Virus record (IMG/VR): IMGVR_UViG_3300043119_000569
Location: 1-31,111 of that record
Strand: one strand, 5' to 3'
Source: a virus
DNA length: 31,111 nt
Part shown: piece after piece, positions 1 through 4,683 of the stretch
Numbering within the stretch: the stretch's first letter is position 1
How the letters are laid out: each line of letters starts with the position of its first letter
The notes under the pieces: generated by a model
The model's input: only the letters and a program-made list of their open reading frames with translations
The model's database searches: none
What the model was told of the DNA's origin: nothing
Program-made: the position numbers and the translations under genes

Positions 1-99
1 TTTCATCCTGACCCCAAGGCGTTGCTGGCGGAGGTTAATCGCGAACCAGCACTGCACTCCTTGGAGTTTCGCACAACTTGCATGTGCTCGTCAGAGGGT
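1..99. other. Left-edge segment, no gene recognised
   Basis: No convincing coding frame is seen. On the - strand (downstream of the tRNA) short hairpins are visible: ACTCC-AA-GGAGT near 56-67, a GCACA/TGTGC stem near 70-90, and a CTGAC/GTCAG pair that could close the whole segment. It may be the trailing part of the tRNA transcript or the start of another structured RNA cut by the window edge. Confidence 0.3.
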
Positions 100-174
100 T
101 GGTACTTGATACGGGAGTCGAACCCGTCTTGTCCGCATGAAAGGCGGGTGTCCTAGCCGATAGACGAATCAAGT
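100..174 (-). tRNA. tRNA-Glu (anticodon UUC)
   Basis: Read on the - strand, the segment folds as a full cloverleaf. The acceptor stem ACTTGAT/ATCAAGT has 7 perfect pairs. The D arm contains the GTC...GGAC pairing. The anticodon arm has the loop CTTTCAT, giving anticodon TTC (Glu), with one C-A mismatch at the top pair of its stem. The T arm is ACGGG-TTCGACT-CCCGT. The discriminator A is followed by an encoded CCA. It lies about 4 nt downstream of a candidate structured RNA and is probably made from the same transcript. A phage tRNA-Glu may supplement host decoding; this is inference from what is known of phage tRNAs. Confidence 0.93.
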
Positions 175-177
175 GTA

Positions 178-472
178 AAAAGTGGGCGGTGACTAGAGAA
201 TTCGGTCACCATCAAGTTGTTATCTGGACATATGTGCCAGACTCATAACACCCATAATAAAATACTTTGCAAATACTAACGTACGCTTTCGATCCACGTG
301 GAAGACACTTACAAGCCCCTGCAGAGGCGGTCATGCGCACCTTCACGATTGTTACACTAGCAACCTATGCCTAGTCAAAGTATTTTATTATGTGTGCTAA
401 GGGCTGTGGCTCGGACTTTCCCACAATTAAGACGTTGTTCGGCTACCGCTCGCACCGCTGTCACCCTGTAAT
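178..472 (-). ncRNA. Candidate structured noncoding RNA upstream of tRNA-Glu
   Basis: A consensus promoter on the - strand (479-507) would start a transcript near 472 that runs without a good reading frame to the tRNA. The RNA shows a long-range helix in which 399-376 pairs with 269-246: 17 perfect pairs, a 1x1 mismatch, then 6 more. It closes a domain of about 106 nt that holds smaller stems such as GCCTC-TGCA-GGGGC and GGTTG/CAATC. A GTGG...CCAC stem at 424-406 surrounds GGAAAGTCCGAGC, which matches the conserved CR-I segment of bacterial RNase P RNA. The 3' end has GGTGAC/GTCACC and could also pair with the 5' GGTGAC. The partner strand CR-V (GGCTTA) was not found, so RNase P identity is only a hypothesis. 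It may be a new phage RNA. Confidence 0.5.
246..399. repeat. 24-nt inverted repeat (one mismatch) within the candidate RNA
   Basis: The arms are 246-269 and 376-399. The inner 17 bp (CATAATAAAATACTTTG and its complement) are perfect, followed by one mismatch and six further pairs including one G-U. The arms contain the AAAGTATT core that also occurs in the iterated elements to the right. Confidence 0.85.
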
Positions 473-478
473 ATATCT

Positions 479-507
479 ATTATACGCCGTTTAAGATAGC
501 CGTTCAA
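479..507 (-). promoter_or_regulatory. Sigma70 promoter of the structured RNA and tRNA-Glu
   Basis: On the - strand TTGAAC (507-502) is separated by exactly 17 bp from TATAAT (484-479). The start would fall near 472, just before the structured segment. This is one of the best-spaced promoters in the window. Confidence 0.8.
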
Positions 508-589
508 GTAAAAAATTAGACAATCGTTGCAACCAGACTACCTTACTAAATATGACTAATTGTTGTCGTGAGGTTGAGTAAGTGTTCAT
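491..589 (-). CDS. Possible 32-residue peptide coupled to a mini leader ORF
   Basis: An ATG at 589 opens 32 codons ending at TAA 491-493. The start overlaps the TGA stop of the 14-codon frame upstream as ATGA, a layout typical of translational coupling. The product is short, with a mixed hydrophobic and basic stretch (LVIFSKVVWLQRL), and no family is recognised. Its last codons overlap the -35 region of the structured-RNA promoter. It may be a real small peptide or a chance frame in an RNA leader. Confidence 0.25.
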   Translation of the reverse strand: MNTYSTSRQQLVIFSKVVWLQRLSNFLLERLS

Positions 590-630
590 TTGCTTGCGGG
601 CACCAAATAACGAAGTTGTTTGGTATTCAT
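586..630 (-). CDS. Possible 14-residue leader peptide
   Basis: An ATG at 630 follows a purine-rich GGGAAGGG about 5 nt upstream, on the transcript starting near 652. The frame has 14 codons (MNTKQLRYLVPASK) and its stop overlaps the next ATG as ATGA. The start region AATGAATAC is exactly complementary to the GTATTCATT loop of the + strand RNAs in the cassettes to the right. Too short to be sure. Confidence 0.25.
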   Translation of the reverse strand: MNTKQLRYLVPASK

Positions 631-658
631 TAAGCCCTTCCCGACTGTCTAAGTATAT

Positions 659-687
659 ATTATACAGTGATTGGGGTTGAAGATCAA
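659..687 (-). promoter_or_regulatory. Sigma70 promoter for the leader region at 490-650
   Basis: TTGATC (687-682), 17 bp, TATAAT (664-659) on the - strand. It lies just after the HTH gene at 719-1027 and would start a transcript near 652 covering the two mini frames and, by read-through, the structured RNA. Confidence 0.7.
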
Positions 688-718
688 GACAAAATTTCCT
701 GACCCTCAACCGCCGCGA

Positions 719-1027
719 TTACTGCAAGCGTGCAACCAGTGCTTCCAGCACATCGTGGTTGGCCTTTTCCAGGCTTTCAAACACTTCTGGAGCCACGCCG
801 CAACGTTGTGCAAGCAGGTCAACCAGTTCGGCTTTCTTAACCCGTGCAACGCCTTTGTTGGGGGTCTTGGCCACGTACACGCCTTCGCGTGAGAGCTTGG
901 CAACTACGCTACGCACAGTTTTGCCCAGTGTCTCGGCAAGTTGCTCCACGGTTTTACCAGCTTGGTAGCCGGTGACGAGTTCCACGGTTTGTTCGGGGGT
1001 ATAGTTCTGAGGGATCGCTTTAGTCAT
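719..1027 (-). CDS. Small HTH-like protein, paralogue A
   Basis: The 102-residue protein has an N-terminal part (about residues 8-50) that looks like a helix-turn-helix: YTPEQTVELVTGYQAG, then VEQLAETLGKTVRSVVAKLS. A lysine-rich linker (about 50-68) and a short C-terminal helical part follow. It is clearly paralogous to the proteins at 2074-2406 and 5585-5908; the core LGKTVRSVVAKLSRE is identical in all three. Such small proteins occur in many phages and are usually annotated as hypothetical. DNA binding and a regulatory role are inferred from the fold and from the repeated promoter-like cassettes around it. The start at 1027 is supported by AAAGGA upstream and by its own promoter at 1068-1096. 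Confidence 0.85.
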   Translation of the reverse strand: MTKAIPQNYTPEQTVELVTGYQAGKTVEQLAETLGKTVRSVVAKLSREGVYVAKTPNKGVARVKKAELVDLLAQRCGVAPEVFESLEKANHDVLEALVARLQ

Positions 1028-1067
1028 CGTATGTCCTTTAGTTGGTTTCTGCGCTGTTTAAGATTCT

Positions 1068-1096
1068 ATTATACACTTAGAAGGGAACATCGTCAA
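1068..1096 (-). promoter_or_regulatory. Sigma70 promoter of HTH paralogue A
   Basis: TTGACG (1096-1091), 17 bp, TATAAT (1073-1068) on the - strand, overlapping the 3' end of the 44-codon gene upstream. Confidence 0.8.
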
Positions 1097-1211
1097 ATTC
1101 AAAAATTTCGTCGTGTGCGTCGCTACATACGAAAATTTCTGACAGTTCTGCTCCTGCAAATTCATGGAACCAGTCGTCCTGAATCTGTGCGAAAAATTCG
1201 GTGTCTGTCAT
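1077..1211 (-). CDS. Small acidic protein of 44 residues, unknown function
   Basis: The start at 1211 is chosen because AGGAAGGA lies just upstream and a promoter stands at 1246-1274. The longer frame to 1400 would run through that promoter. The product begins MTDTEFFAQI and is very acidic (10 of the last 25 residues are D or E, ending FDDVPF), with no cysteine pair or membrane segment. Strong acidity in a tiny early phage protein would fit a DNA-mimic or host-binding inhibitor, but that is only a thought; no family is recognised. The next gene's promoter overlaps its end. Confidence 0.65.
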   Translation of the reverse strand: MTDTEFFAQIQDDWFHEFAGAELSEIFVCSDAHDEIFEFDDVPF

Positions 1212-1245
1212 TTGCCATTCCTTCCTGTTGATATAATAATTATAC

Positions 1246-1274
1246 AAAACTTTGCCAAAGTGTTCAAATCTAAA
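1246..1274 (-). promoter_or_regulatory. Sigma70 promoter of the 44-residue gene
   Basis: TTGAAC-17 bp-TATAAT on the - strand, back to back with the + strand promoter at 1284-1313. The two -35 boxes are only about 10 bp apart. Confidence 0.75.
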
Positions 1275-1283
1275 TTTTTTCTC

Positions 1284-1313
1284 TTGACACATATAGCTTT
1301 GCCACTGTATAAT
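1284..1313 (+). promoter_or_regulatory. Cassette A: + strand promoter
   Basis: TTGACA (1284-1289), 18 bp, TATAAT (1308-1313), followed directly by GGGCGC as in the other cassettes. It fires against the surrounding genes. The 18-bp spacing is the same in cassettes B to F. Unlike the others, its -10 box has no clear symmetric repeat. Confidence 0.75.
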
Positions 1314-1440
1314 GGGCGCAGAGGGACCCTCAAGTTTTTGCACTTGACCCCGCACTGGCGCAGAAAAGCTCAAAGTTTTCCACTTGACAAGGATTCCCAC
1401 TGGCGCAGCAAAGCTGCGTGAGTACGAAAGTACTCAAATT
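1314..1440 (+). ncRNA. Cassette A: possible short RNA with tandem hairpins
   Basis: Downstream of the promoter two degenerate copies of a unit of about 45 nt follow. Each has CTCAA-TTTT-CACTTGAC and CACTGGCGCAG-AAAG and resembles the promoter with its TATAAT lost. They are followed by two adjacent hairpins, CGCAGC-AAA-GCTGCG (1404-1418) and GAGTAC-GAAA-GTACTC (1420-1435). No U-tract terminator is seen, so the 3' end is unclear. Confidence 0.35.
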
Positions 1441-1460
1441 CGATTTTAAATGAAAATTGC

Positions 1461-1520
1461 AAACAAAAGTACACATGAGCTATTTGGTTCACAAAACGCG
1501 CCTGCAAACAAAAGTAGTAG
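1461..1520 (+). repeat. Iterated element copies 1 and 2, with a TTTGGTTCACAAAA box
   Basis: AAACAAAAGTACACAT at 1461-1476 and AAACAAAAGTAGTAG at 1506-1520, with TTTGGTTCACAAAA at 1483-1496 between them. The same TTGGTTCACAAA box precedes an AAACAAAAGTA element by about 20-22 nt at 2632 and 6269, so the pair is a composite site. Confidence 0.6.
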
Positions 1521-1600
1521 TGTTGTTTTTTAAACACACACAAAAAATATGTTATTGAAAAAACTTGACACGGGCCGCAAAATTATGGTATAATTTTGGC
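1521..1600 (+). promoter_or_regulatory. Cassette B: A-tract block and symmetric-core promoter
   Basis: A conserved block (GTTGTTTTTTAAACACACAC then AAAAAATA) precedes TTGACA (1565-1570), 18 bp, TATAAT (1589-1594). The -10 region is a perfect inverted repeat, CAAAATTAT-GGT-ATAATTTTG (1578-1598). The A-rich block looks like an UP element. TGG before TATAAT adds an extended -10. The conserved initial transcript GGCGC follows. Confidence 0.75.
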
Positions 1601-1694
1601 GCAGCAAAATGTAATACTTTTGTTTGCAATTTCGTTTTGCAAACAAAAGTATTACAAAAGATAATGGACAAAATAAAACCCGCCAAAGCGGGTT
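1601..1694 (+). ncRNA. Cassette B: predicted short hairpin RNA
   Basis: The RNA would begin near 1601 and fold at once into a perfect 19-bp hairpin. GTAATACTTTTGTTTGCAA (1611-1629) pairs with 1637-1655 around a 7-nt loop. It ends at the GC-rich stem 1677-1694, shared with the gene on the other strand. No coding frame is present. The hairpin's right arm is one copy of the iterated element. Confidence 0.5.
1668..1694 (-). terminator. Rho-independent terminator of the 81-residue gene
   Basis: On the - strand AACCCGC-TTTG-GCGGGTT is followed by TTATTTTG, just after the stop of the gene at 1699-1944. On the + strand the same stem is followed by ATTATT, so it may also end the cassette B RNA. Confidence 0.85.
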
Positions 1695-1698
1695 ATTA

Positions 1699-1944
1699 TT
1701 AAATTAATGCAGATCTGGGGATTTTAATTAATCCTGCAAGATAATCAATTTCCCATTCATAATGCTGAAAAACCTCATAATCATAATCGCCAGTAAATTC
1801 CAGCATATAATCGGCCGCGATATTAATATATTCTGGACGGATTTTGTCAAATGTCCAGCCATTATAATCTTGGGGATTAATGCCCAACTGGAGAAAAGTT
1901 AATACCAGCGGTTTATCCGCAAAACTGGGAAAATTAATCATCAT
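1699..1944 (-). CDS. Hypothetical protein of 81 residues
   Basis: The product is acidic and rich in aromatic residues (several W, Y and F). It has no predicted membrane segment and no cysteines. The middle part (IAADYMLEFTGDYDYEVFQH) is strongly acidic. No family is recognised. AAAGGAA lies upstream of the ATG pair at 1944/1941; either methionine could be used. The gene is followed by a strong terminator and preceded by the three-armed inverted repeat at 1965-2072, so it looks like a single-gene unit. Possible roles such as host takeover are not supported by anything in the sequence itself. Confidence 0.75.
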   Translation of the reverse strand: MMINFPSFADKPLVLTFLQLGINPQDYNGWTFDKIRPEYINIAADYMLEFTGDYDYEVFQHYEWEIDYLAGLIKIPRSALI

Positions 1945-1964
1945 TTTGTTTTTCCTTTAAAAAT

Positions 1965-2072
1965 CCTATTATAGAAACGCACGTCGAGCTATTATGCCGG
2001 GTCGAATCCTTCCCTTACACCAAATCAACGATGCTTGTGTGCGTTTCTATAATAGGGCTTTCGCCCTATTAT
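1965..2072. repeat. Three-armed inverted repeat (switch-like) between two genes
   Basis: CCTATTATAGAAACGCAC (1965-1982) is perfectly complementary to 2039-2056 (18 bp, 56-nt spacer). The right arm also takes part in a second perfect hairpin, ATAATAGGGC (2049-2058) with GCCCTATTAT (2063-2072). On the - strand the latter has a GAAA tetraloop and lies just after the stop of HTH paralogue B. The left arm contains the -10 box TATAAT of the 81-residue gene. The two pairings exclude each other in one transcript. The 56-nt interior has no recognisable gene. Confidence 0.7.
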
Positions 2073-2073
2073 A

Positions 2074-2406
2074 TCAGATTGGCTTAGAATTAGCCAATGC
2101 GGAAAAAATCTTTTCCAGTGCCGTTTTATTGGCTTTTGTCAAACTTTCGATTTCATTTTCCGAGAGTTTGAGAATTGCGCCGATTGCGTCAGCGTGTGCA
2201 TCCTTTTTGACTACTGGAGCACCAGTTTTTGAAACATAAGTTTTCGCTTTGTAGACTTTTTCGCGTGACAATTTAGCCACAACCGAACGAACAGTTTTGC
2301 CCAAATTTTCGGCGATGGTTTCAACTGCGACACCGGCCGCATAATCGGCCACCATTTTGGTGGTTTGCTCGGCGGTGTAATTCACCGCTTTTGTGGTCTT
2401 TTCCAT
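2074..2406 (-). CDS. Small HTH-like protein, paralogue B
   Basis: The 110-residue protein has the same layout as the other two paralogues. The N-terminal part (YTAEQTTKMVADYAAG, VETIAENLGKTVRSVVAKLS) looks like a helix-turn-helix, followed by a lysine-rich linker (KVYKAKTYVSKTGAPVVKKD) and a helical C-terminus. It is closest to paralogue C at 5585-5908; the similarity is visible at DNA level across the core. The start at 2406 has GAAAGGAAAGC upstream. A - strand promoter (TTGCCA, 16 bp, TATAAT) stands at about 2438-2465. Binding to the recurring cassette elements is an inference. Confidence 0.85.
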   Translation of the reverse strand: MEKTTKAVNYTAEQTTKMVADYAAGVAVETIAENLGKTVRSVVAKLSREKVYKAKTYVSKTGAPVVKKDAHADAIGAILKLSENEIESLTKANKTALEKIFSALANSKPI

Positions 2407-2442
2407 TTTCGCTTTCCTTTCAGTGTTTAAGCCTTTATTATA

Positions 2443-2511
2443 TCAGATTTCGGCAACTTGGCAAGACTTATTTTTTGTAGGGTCTTTGCACATTTCCCCG
2501 ATCGCTGACAA
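2443..2511 (-). CDS. Doubtful 22-codon frame with TTG start
   Basis: A TTG at 2511 lies exactly 6 nt after the - strand -10 box TATAAT (2523-2518), the same spacing as at the three leaderless ATG genes. The sequence TGTGGC between box and start is identical to that before the SprT-like gene. The frame ends at TGA 2443-2445. It may be a decayed remnant of a leaderless gene. Confidence 0.15.
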   Translation of the reverse strand: MSAIGEMCKDPTKNKSCQVAEI

Positions 2512-2524
2512 GCCACAATTATAC

Positions 2525-2613
2525 CACAATTTTTTGTTGTTTTTTAAACACACACAAAAAATAAGTTTTTGCCAAAAACTTGACGCGGGGCAAAATTATG
2601 TGGTATAATTTTG
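2525..2613 (+). promoter_or_regulatory. Cassette C: divergent promoter with symmetric core
   Basis: + strand: TTGACG (2580-2585), 18 bp, TATAAT (2604-2609), with the perfect inverted repeat CAAAATTAT-GTGGT-ATAATTTTG (2591-2613). The block GTTGTTTTTTAAACACACAC and AAAAAATAAG stands upstream. On the - strand an extended -10 box TGGTATAAT (2526-2518) faces the other way. GGCGCC follows the + promoter. Confidence 0.7.
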
Positions 2614-2690
2614 GCGCCAACCTGTAATACTTTGGTTCACAAAAATTACCGGAAACAAAAGTATTCATAAATTTTTGGCGCGCCCACACC
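2614..2690 (+). ncRNA. Cassette C: possible short RNA with iterated element
   Basis: After GGCGCC the transcript has AATACTTT (2624-2633) able to pair with AAAGTATT near 2658-2665, the TTTGGTTCACAAAA box, and AAACAAAAGTATTCAT (2653-2668). No terminator is seen before cassette D, so it may run into it. Confidence 0.35.
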
Positions 2691-2692
2691 TT

Positions 2693-2785
2693 ATTATACC
2701 ACAAAAACCGTTGTTTTTTAAACACACACAAAAAATAAGTTATACGAAAAAACTTGACACGGGCACAATTATAATAGTATAATTG
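2693..2785 (+). promoter_or_regulatory. Cassette D: divergent promoter with symmetric core
   Basis: + strand: TTGACA (2754-2759), 18 bp, TATAAT (2778-2783), inside the inverted repeat CAATTATA-ATAG-TATAATTG (2766-2785). The same A-tract block precedes it. On the - strand TGGTATAAT (box at 2698-2693) faces left. The initial transcript GGCGCC is conserved. Confidence 0.72.
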
Positions 2786-2789
2786 GCGC

Positions 2790-2868
2790 CCCGAAAACAA
2801 AAGTATTCATTTTTGCAAATGTAAACTTTTGTTTTTAAACGCAAAAAAGCCCCTCCTGGGGGCTTTTA
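2790..2868 (+). ncRNA. Cassette D: predicted short RNA
   Basis: The RNA would carry AAAACAAAAGT (from 2794) pairing with ACTTTTGTTTT (about 2825-2835), then the terminator stem AAAAGCCCC/GGGGCTTTT with TTTT, for a length of about 75-80 nt. No coding frame is present. The loop includes ATTCATTTTT, as in the other family members. Confidence 0.5.
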
Positions 2869-2870
2869 TT
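2843..2870. terminator. Bidirectional terminator between cassette D and the PQ-loop gene
   Basis: AAAAGCCCC-TCCTG-GGGGCTTTT reads as a rho-independent terminator on both strands. It ends the + strand short RNA and the - strand PQ-loop gene, whose stop codon (2866-2868) lies inside it. Confidence 0.85.
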
Positions 2871-3114
2871 TTCGGGGTTTTATTTTATAATAGGCAATAA
2901 TCGAAATAAATATAATGTTCGCCGTATAATTAAATATTAATGGCCAATGCCATTTTGGAATAATATAAACAATCGTGAATAATTCGCCCACGCCCCACAT
3001 AATCAAAAACCCCCAAGTTAATCCGTCAGAGTTTTTTGTTTTATAAGATTCCCAAGCCTGCGGTAATCCACAAAATGCCAATAAAATCCCGCCAATCCAG
3101 CCAATATATTCCAT
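2866..3114 (-). CDS. PQ-loop / SemiSWEET-like membrane protein
   Basis: The 82-residue protein has three predicted membrane helices (about residues 4-19, 33-51 and 58-76). The PQ-loop signature is clear: CGLPQAWESYKTKNSDGLT, with the LPQ motif at the end of helix 1 and the KTK-S-GLT linker. The size equals a single three-helix half-transporter, as in bacterial SemiSWEETs, which dimerise to move small sugars or other solutes. PQ-loop proteins are known from some phages, but their role there is not settled; the solute cannot be read from the sequence. AAAGGAC precedes the start, and the gene sits directly downstream of the exonuclease gene. Confidence 0.82.
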   Translation of the reverse strand: MEYIGWIGGILLAFCGLPQAWESYKTKNSDGLTWGFLIMWGVGELFTIVYIIPKWHWPLIFNYTANIIFISIIAYYKIKPRK

Positions 3115-3133
3115 GATAGTCCTTTGAGATAAT

Positions 3134-3149
3134 CGGGGATTTCTCCCCG
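3134..3149 (-). terminator. Intergenic hairpin after the exonuclease gene
   Basis: CGGGGA-GAAA-TCCCCG on the - strand, with a GNRA tetraloop, lies between the exonuclease stop and the PQ-loop start. The 3' side is ATTATC rather than a T run, so it may be a weak terminator or an RNA-stability element. Confidence 0.5.
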
Positions 3150-3155
3150 AATATA

Positions 3156-3854
3156 TTAAGCCGCTTTAAAGTGATCTTTTACCTGAAACGCTTTCCAATT
3201 ATAGGCAAGCATTTTCTCGCGCCAGTCACGCTTATTGATAATGGTTTGCAAAATCGGCAATTCAAAATCACGGGCATCTTCTAAGGCAGTATGCGGTTCG
3301 ATTTTAAATTCACCGGCAATAAACCCGCAAACTGATTCCGCAGTAGTGGAAAATGTCATATTGCCATTTGCAGTGGGTTTATTAAAAAGGTGATTTTGCA
3401 AAACAAAATCACGATATTGTTTTTTATTGCAGATATTACCAACGGCCGCTTGCCACAAGCAAAACTTATTCGAGAAACCCGACAAATCAATACCAGTATT
3501 TTGGCATTTGTCCAAATCAAAAGCCAGATTATATGCAGTCAAAATCGGGTCATATTTGCCAATGGCTTGGTTAATCCAGCGATTAATCGCATTTACTGAT
3601 GCAAGCATACGTGTGCCATTATCAAGCATTTTGACATAATTGGATTTTCTTTTTTCCAAACCCGAATAACCCCAAATATCATTCGCTTTTTTATCGTGGA
3701 ACAATTCAAAATTGCCATAATGGTTATTGACCAAAACAGCGCATTGATTGTGGATTTTGCCCTGACGATCAACGATAATGATGGCAAAATCGGCCACAGT
3801 GTTTTCGATTGTGGTTTCAGTGTCCAAGATAGCGAAGAATTGTTTTTTAGCCAT
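3156..3854 (-). CDS. DEDDh 3'-5' exonuclease (DnaQ/RNase T superfamily)
   Basis: The 232-residue protein carries the motifs of the DEDDh exonuclease fold. Motif I is AILDTETT (D11, E13), motif II is YNLAFDLD (D113), and motif III is HTALEDARD (H188, D193). These residues hold the two metal ions for 3'-5' hydrolysis of nucleic acid. It stands alone, with no polymerase domain attached. Phage relatives are thought to act in DNA degradation, repair or proofreading; the exact role here is not shown. GAAAG lies upstream of the start at 3854, and an extended -10 promoter (TGATATAAT near 3885) lies upstream of that. Confidence 0.88.
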   Translation of the reverse strand: MAKKQFFAILDTETTIENTVADFAIIIVDRQGKIHNQCAVLVNNHYGNFELFHDKKANDIWGYSGLEKRKSNYVKMLDNGTRMLASVNAINRWINQAIGKYDPILTAYNLAFDLDKCQNTGIDLSGFSNKFCLWQAAVGNICNKKQYRDFVLQNHLFNKPTANGNMTFSTTAESVCGFIAGEFKIEPHTALEDARDFELPILQTIINKRDWREKMLAYNWKAFQVKDHFKAA

Positions 3855-3915
3855 GATTGCTTTCAGTTGGTAAGCCTAGATTATATCACAGTTTTTTGCA
3901 AAACCGGAAAATAAT

Positions 3916-4131
3916 TTAAAAAAAGTTGTTGTAAATTCCCAACAAGTTAGCACAGAAAAAAGTGCCATTCAAAACGCCCAAAGCCTTATCACGTTTTACA
4001 AAAGCCACGATAAGCCAAGCCAGTGAACCAAAAGTAAACAAAATGTAACCAATTTTAAACATTGCGCTTGCAACTGCAAACGACCCTAAAATTGAAACAA
4101 AAGTACCAAACCAAGACAAGATATTAAGCAT
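3916..4131 (-). CDS. Small membrane protein with three predicted helices
   Basis: The start is set at 4131 (71 residues) because this ATG overlaps the stop of the upstream SprT-like gene by 8 nt, suggesting coupled translation; a longer frame to 4176 has no such support. Hydrophobic segments lie at about residues 3-20, 24-42 and 50-66, and the protein ends NLLGIYNNFF. The hydrophobic half-repeat and the N-rich end recall small PnuC-like or SWEET-like phage membrane proteins, but no signature is clear. It would sit in the inner membrane. Confidence 0.72.
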   Translation of the reverse strand: MLNILSWFGTFVSILGSFAVASAMFKIGYILFTFGSLAWLIVAFVKRDKALGVLNGTFFCANLLGIYNNFF

Positions 4132-4507
4132 TTTTTGGAATCTCCATTGAGTGATGCGGGTTAGCCTCAAGCCCATATTCTAACATGATTTTTTGCCAAT
4201 TTTCACCATGACCACAAATTTTTTCTGAATCACCGAAAAGGTTATAATCGGCTTGGTGAATAATCTCATGCGGAAGTATTACATCCATCATGATATTGAA
4301 GTATTGAGTATTCCATTTGAAAAATTTGTAACCCATTTGTATGCGGTTTTCTTTTTGAAAACACATTCCGGCACAACGCCAGATGTAAGGGTTAAGTTCT
4401 AATTTTGGTTCATTGTAGTGAACCAAAGGTGTATAAATTTCGCAAAGTGAATCCCAAATCATTACAGTCTCGCGATGTAAGTGGGTTAAGAGTGCTTTTT
4501 TGTCCAT
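4124..4507 (-). CDS. SprT-like zinc metalloprotease domain protein
   Basis: The 127-residue protein contains the zinc-binding motif HEIIH (H80, E81, H84) in ILPHEIIHQADYNLFGD. A second histidine lies in CGHGENWQKIM (H100), the arrangement of SprT-like domains, in which HExxH and a downstream GHGxxW histidine bind zinc. In eukaryotes the related SPRTN cleaves DNA-protein crosslinks. Phage copies are common but of unknown target, so an action on host DNA-bound proteins is inference. The -10 box TAGAAT (4519-4514) ends exactly 6 nt before the ATG, so the mRNA is probably leaderless. The next gene overlaps its end. Confidence 0.85.
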   Translation of the reverse strand: MDKKALLTHLHRETVMIWDSLCEIYTPLVHYNEPKLELNPYIWRCAGMCFQKENRIQMGYKFFKWNTQYFNIMMDVILPHEIIHQADYNLFGDSEKICGHGENWQKIMLEYGLEANPHHSMEIPKNA

Positions 4508-4519
4508 GCCACAATTCTA

Positions 4520-4608
4520 CCACGAATTTGTGTTGTTTTTTAAACACACACAAAAAATAAGTTATTAAAAAATCCTTGACACGGCCAAATATTATATAGT
4601 ATAATATT
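4520..4608 (+). promoter_or_regulatory. Cassette E: divergent promoter with symmetric core
   Basis: + strand: TTGACA (4576-4581), 18 bp, TATAAT (4600-4605), within AATATTATA-TAG-TATAATATT (4588-4608). The block GTTGTTTTTTAAACACACAC and AAAAAATAAG precedes it. To the left stands the - strand promoter of the SprT-like gene. The conserved GGCGC follows. Confidence 0.75.
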
Positions 4609-4663
4609 GGCGCAAACCTGCAAACCAAAGTATTCATTTTTGGTTTGTAAACAAAGGTATTAC

Positions 4664-4683
4664 ATTGTTTCATGTGAAACAAT
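4664..4683. promoter_or_regulatory. parS-like palindrome
   Basis: ATTGTTTCATGTGAAACAAT contains TGTTTCATGTGAAACA (4666-4681), which matches the bacterial chromosomal parS consensus TGTTTCACGTGAAACA at 15 of 16 positions; the centre is TG in place of CG. The arms are 9 bp. No ParA or ParB gene is seen in the window. It could also be just a second stem before the terminator. Confidence 0.45.

Noticed and set aside
178-472. Firm call of RNase P RNA
   Set aside because: Only the CR-I-like segment matches well. The pairing partner GGCTTA needed for helix P4 was not found, so the call was kept as a hypothesis.
1983-2038. tRNA-like stretch GGGTCGAATCC...ACACCA inside the three-armed repeat
   Set aside because: The T-arm-like and CCA-like pieces are badly spaced, and no acceptor or anticodon stem could be drawn.
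246-2072. CRISPR array or insertion sequence from the many short repeats at the left end
   Set aside because: Repeats are not regularly spaced with unique spacers, no cas or transposase gene is present, and no terminal repeats with target duplications were seen.
2519-2800. Leftward frames through cassettes C to F beginning with ATGAATACTTT and sharing a peptide like RVKF..TYFLCVFKKQ
   Set aside because: The shared peptide is what the conserved promoter DNA translates to on the other strand. No ribosome binding site precedes any copy, and in cassette D the frame stops after 13 codons. DNA-level conservation explains it.
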